7,910 nt of DNA from DAOPZC01 sp035353175 (GTDB lineage Bacteria > Verrucomicrobiota > Kiritimatiellia > RFP12 > UBA1067), in NCBI GenBank assembly GCA_035353175.1, contig DAOPZC010000122.1, forward strand, positions 1 to 7,910. The letters run 5' to 3'. The position numbers were made by a program, and so were the translations under genes. Below the pieces are notes generated by a model. It saw nothing but the letters and a program-made list of their open reading frames with translations, was not told the origin of the DNA and did no database searches. Within the stretch, counting starts at the first letter, position 1, and every line of letters begins with the position of its first letter. Positions 6,095 through 7,910 of the stretch are shown one piece after another.

Positions 6095-6838
6095 ATGACC
6101 GAAAAAGCACTGATAATCATACCGACGTATGACGAGCGCGAAAACGTGGCGGCCATGGCCGAAGCGGTGTTGAAACAGGAGCCGCAGGCGAACATCCTTT
6201 TTGTGGACGACAACTCGCCGGACGGCACGGGGGCGCTGCTCGACGAAATCGCCGCGCGCGAGCCGCGCGTTTTCGTGCTGCACCGGCAAGGCAAAGAGGG
6301 CCTGGGACGCGCCTACATCGCCGGGTTCAAGTGGGCGCTGGAGCGCGATTACGAGCTGATCTGCGAGATGGACTGTGACTTCTCGCACGACCCCGCCGCG
6401 TTGCCGGACCTTTTCGAGGCGGCGCGGGCGGGGGCGGATCTGGTCCTGGGCTCTCGTTACATCGGCGGCATCCGCGTCATGAACTGGCCCATGAACCGGC
6501 TCCTGCTCTCGACGGGCGCGGCGCAGTATGTCAAGCTGATCACCGGCATGCCGGTGTGCGATCCCACGGGCGGATTCAAATGTTTCCGGCGTGCGGTGCT
6601 GAAGGCGATCGACCTCGACAGCATCACCTCCAACGGGTATTCGTTCCAGATCGAGATGACGCACACGGCCTGGATGAAGGGGTTCTCGGTCAAAGAGGTC
6701 CCGATCGTTTTCGAGGACCGGCGCGCGGGATACTCCAAGATGCGGGCCAACATCGCGTACGAAGCGGTGATGATGGTCTTGCGCCTCTGGGGCCGCTGCG
6801 GGTTCAGGCGGTCGCCACGCAAGGGGAAAACGGCGTGA
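6095..6838 (+). CDS. GT2-family glycosyltransferase, polyprenyl-phosphate mannose synthase (Dpm1) type
   Basis: A 247-residue enzyme predicted to transfer a hexose, mannose in the best-known relatives, from a nucleotide sugar to polyprenyl phosphate on the cytoplasmic face of the membrane. The GT-A fold motifs are visible: IIIPTYDERENV (7-18), ILFVDDNSPDGTG (34-46), and the metal-binding EMDCDFSHDP with D93-C-D95. LVLGSRYIGG, DPTGGFKCFRR and the acceptor-side VPIVFEDRRAGYSKM follow. No transmembrane tail is present, as in single-domain Dpm1/Ppm1 enzymes, and the C-terminus is basic (RRSPRKGKTA). The frame is open upstream with ATGs at 6050 and 6062. The ATG at 6095 is preferred because the protein then begins MTEKALIIIPTYDE, as in the family, and a TATAAT at 6079-6084 would lie inside the longer versions. 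It overlaps the next gene by GTGA. Transfer to polyprenyl phosphate is well supported; the sugar could be mannose or glucose. Confidence 0.88.
   Translation: MTEKALIIIPTYDERENVAAMAEAVLKQEPQANILFVDDNSPDGTGALLDEIAAREPRVFVLHRQGKEGLGRAYIAGFKWALERDYELICEMDCDFSHDPAALPDLFEAARAGADLVLGSRYIGGIRVMNWPMNRLLLSTGAAQYVKLITGMPVCDPTGGFKCFRRAVLKAIDLDSITSNGYSFQIEMTHTAWMKGFSVKEVPIVFEDRRAGYSKMRANIAYEAVMMVLRLWGRCGFRRSPRKGKTA
6821..6826 (+). promoter_or_regulatory. Ribosome binding site for the UbiA-family gene
   Basis: AAGGGG lies 8 bases before the GTG at 6835, inside the end of the GT2 gene. It selects GTG as the start although the frame is open well upstream, and marks translational coupling through the GTGA overlap. 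Confidence 0.7.
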
Positions 6839-7743
6839 GCGTCGTCCGCGTCGTGCTGCCTTGGCTTCGGGCGCTCCGTCCGGCGCAGTGGCTGAAGAAC
6901 GGCGTTGTGCCGGCCGCCTATTTCTTTGCGAAGTGGGATCCGAGCCAAAGCGCGTTTGTTCAGGGCGGACGGCCGGTCCTGCTCGAGGCGGTCGCCGTCG
7001 CCTGCTTCTGCTGCGTGTCGAGCGGCGTGTACCTGCTGAACGACATCCGCGACATCGCGGCCGACCGGGCACATCCGGTCAAGTGCCGCCGTCCGCTCGC
7101 CGCCGGCGAGATCGGGGTGCGCGGGGCGTGGGCCGCGGCGTTCGGCTTGCTTCTCATCGGCATGGCCGGATCGCTTGTCTTGCCGCGCGCCTTCACCGGG
7201 GTGCTGGGCGGATACTGCCTGATGCAGTTCGGCTACACCTTCGCGCTTAAACGCATCCCTTACGTGGACGTCTTTGTGATCGCGGTGGGGTTCGTGCTGC
7301 GCGCGATCGCGGGCGCGGTGGCGCTGCAGGTGCGCATCTCGCCCTGGCTCCTGCTCTGCACGTTTCTGCTGGCGCTCTTCCTGGCGCTCTGCAAACGGCG
7401 GCATGAAAAGATTCTGCTGGAAGACGCCGGCGAGTTGCACCGCGAGGCCTTGGCCGGTTACGACCGCTACCTGCTCGATATGCAGATCGCCATCACCTCC
7501 GCGGCGACGGTGGTGTGTTACGCGATCTACACATTGTCTGAAGAGACGGTGCGACGGTTCGACACGAACCGTCTGGGCCTGACCATCCCGTTTGTGGTTT
7601 TCGGCATTTTCCGGTACCTCGAGCTGGTGTACCGGCACGATGGCGGCGGGCGTCCGGAAAAGGTGCTGCTCACCGACAAAGTGCTGATTGCGACCGTCGT
7701 CCTTTTCATGCTGACGGCGCTGGCGGTATTCCTGACGGTTTAA
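6835..7743 (+). CDS. UbiA-family prenyltransferase, decaprenyl-phosphate phosphoribosyltransferase type
   Basis: A 302-residue polytopic membrane protein of the UbiA superfamily. The nearest described function is transfer of phosphoribose from PRPP to polyprenyl phosphate, as by mycobacterial Rv3806c (UbiA). About eight or nine hydrophobic segments are visible (for example about 48-68, 97-117, 121-139, 144-164, 168-185, 216-234, 247-263 and 283-300). The first Asp-rich motif is YLLNDIRDIAADRAHPVKCR (66-85), followed by RP, with N69, D70, D73, D77, H80 and K83. The NDxxDxxxDxxHPxKxxRP pattern is the hallmark of this subgroup, not of quinone prenyltransferases. Further matches are DVFVIAVGFVLRAIAGA and the second acidic motif YDRYLLDMQ (209-217). 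The GTG start is chosen for its ribosome site and because no family-like sequence precedes it. It is coupled to the GT2 gene, and both enzymes use polyprenyl phosphate. No DprE1/DprE2 or phosphatase partner is in the window, so the fate of the product is unknown. Confidence 0.85.
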   Translation: MSVVRVVLPWLRALRPAQWLKNGVVPAAYFFAKWDPSQSAFVQGGRPVLLEAVAVACFCCVSSGVYLLNDIRDIAADRAHPVKCRRPLAAGEIGVRGAWAAAFGLLLIGMAGSLVLPRAFTGVLGGYCLMQFGYTFALKRIPYVDVFVIAVGFVLRAIAGAVALQVRISPWLLLCTFLLALFLALCKRRHEKILLEDAGELHREALAGYDRYLLDMQIAITSAATVVCYAIYTLSEETVRRFDTNRLGLTIPFVVFGIFRYLELVYRHDGGGRPEKVLLTDKVLIATVVLFMLTALAVFLTV

Positions 7744-7780
7744 GGCGCGCGACGAAAGTCAAAATTTTTTCATTTGGCGC

Positions 7781-7809
7781 TTGTCAGCGTGCGGAGCCTT
7801 TGATACATT
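7781..7809 (+). promoter_or_regulatory. Sigma70-type promoter of tRNA-Asp
   Basis: TTGTCA (7781-7786) and TACATT (7804-7809) are separated by exactly 17 bases. The expected start is near 7816, about 10 bases before the tRNA, followed by a T-rich stretch up to 7823. The A/T-rich run AAAATTTTTT at 7761-7770 lies just upstream and could act as an UP-like element. This is the best-formed promoter in the window. Confidence 0.7.
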
Positions 7810-7825
7810 GCGTTCACTTTTTTGC

Positions 7826-7902
7826 GGGGTGGTGGCGCAATTGGTTAGCGCACCGGACTGTCGATCCGGTGGTCGCGGGTTCGAATCCCGTCCACCCCGC
7901 CA
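7826..7902 (+). tRNA. tRNA-Asp (anticodon GUC)
   Basis: A complete 77-base cloverleaf. The acceptor stem GGGGTGG (7826-7832) pairs with CCACCCC (7892-7898). The D arm is GCGC-AATTGGTTA-GCGC. The anticodon stem CCGGA/TCCGG carries the loop CTGTCGA with anticodon GTC. The T arm is GCGGG-TTCGAAT-CCCGT. The discriminator is G73, as expected for aspartate tRNA, and CCA (7900-7902) is encoded. Position 37 is G rather than the A usual in bacterial tRNA-Asp. It has its own promoter at 7781-7809 and follows the UbiA-family gene by 82 bp. Confidence 0.97.
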
Positions 7903-7910
7903 TTCGATTT

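Noticed and set aside
5882..7072. 396-codon minus-strand open frame covering the control region and the GT2 gene
   Set aside because: It runs antisense through a clear glycosyltransferase, is Arg/Pro-rich and shows no domain.
7744..7775. Intrinsic terminator after the UbiA-family gene (GACGAAAGTC followed by AAAATTTTTT)
   Set aside because: The stem is only 3 bp with a GAAA loop, and four A residues separate it from the T-run. It is too weak to call, and the A/T run may belong to the tRNA promoter instead.

Overview
The window is a GC-rich (by eye about 60-65 %), gene-dense bacterial chromosome segment. It holds seven protein genes and one tRNA, with no mobile element, CRISPR array or recognisable phage gene. 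A two-gene set of secreted hydrolases with accessory beta-sandwich regions sits next to a chaperone operon and polyprenyl-phosphate sugar genes. That mix fits a glycan-degrading Gram-negative of the PVC group (Kiritimatiellota, Lentisphaerota or Verrucomicrobiota). This placement is inferred from protein style only; no rRNA is present to settle it.

Layout. (1) Positions 60-3177, plus strand: a secreted CE7/AXE1-type acetyl esterase, then a secreted PhoA-type alkaline phosphatase carrying a large N-terminal domain that resembles a carbohydrate-binding module. The gap is 52 bp, so they are probably co-transcribed. (2) Positions 3235-5882, minus strand: grpE, dnaJ and rsmE, read in that order from right to left. 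The first two encode the nucleotide exchange factor and the J-protein for DnaK, but dnaK itself is absent. rsmE encodes the 16S rRNA m3U1498 methyltransferase, and its ribosome binding site lies on the dnaJ stop codon. (3) Positions 5883-6094: a 212-bp divergent control region with hairpins in the grpE leader and a perfect TATAAT just upstream of the rightward gene. (4) Positions 6095-7743, plus strand: a Dpm1-type GT2 glycosyltransferase overlapping, by GTGA, a UbiA-family membrane enzyme of the decaprenyl-phosphate phosphoribosyltransferase type. (5) Positions 7781-7902: a good sigma70-type promoter followed by tRNA-Asp(GUC) with an encoded CCA end.

How the parts work together. The hydrolase pair would act outside the cytoplasm, removing acetyl and phosphate groups from glycans or related substrates. 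The minus-strand operon joins protein folding to ribosome maturation, a linkage seen in many bacteria (dnaJ followed by rsmE). The last two proteins would both load sugars onto polyprenyl phosphate (a hexose such as mannose, and phosphoribose), supplying lipid-linked donors for envelope glycans. I see no strong evidence for an undescribed defence or mobile system. The most interesting points are the CBM-like/phosphatase fusion with an altered metal-site loop, and the coupled lipid-sugar pair.
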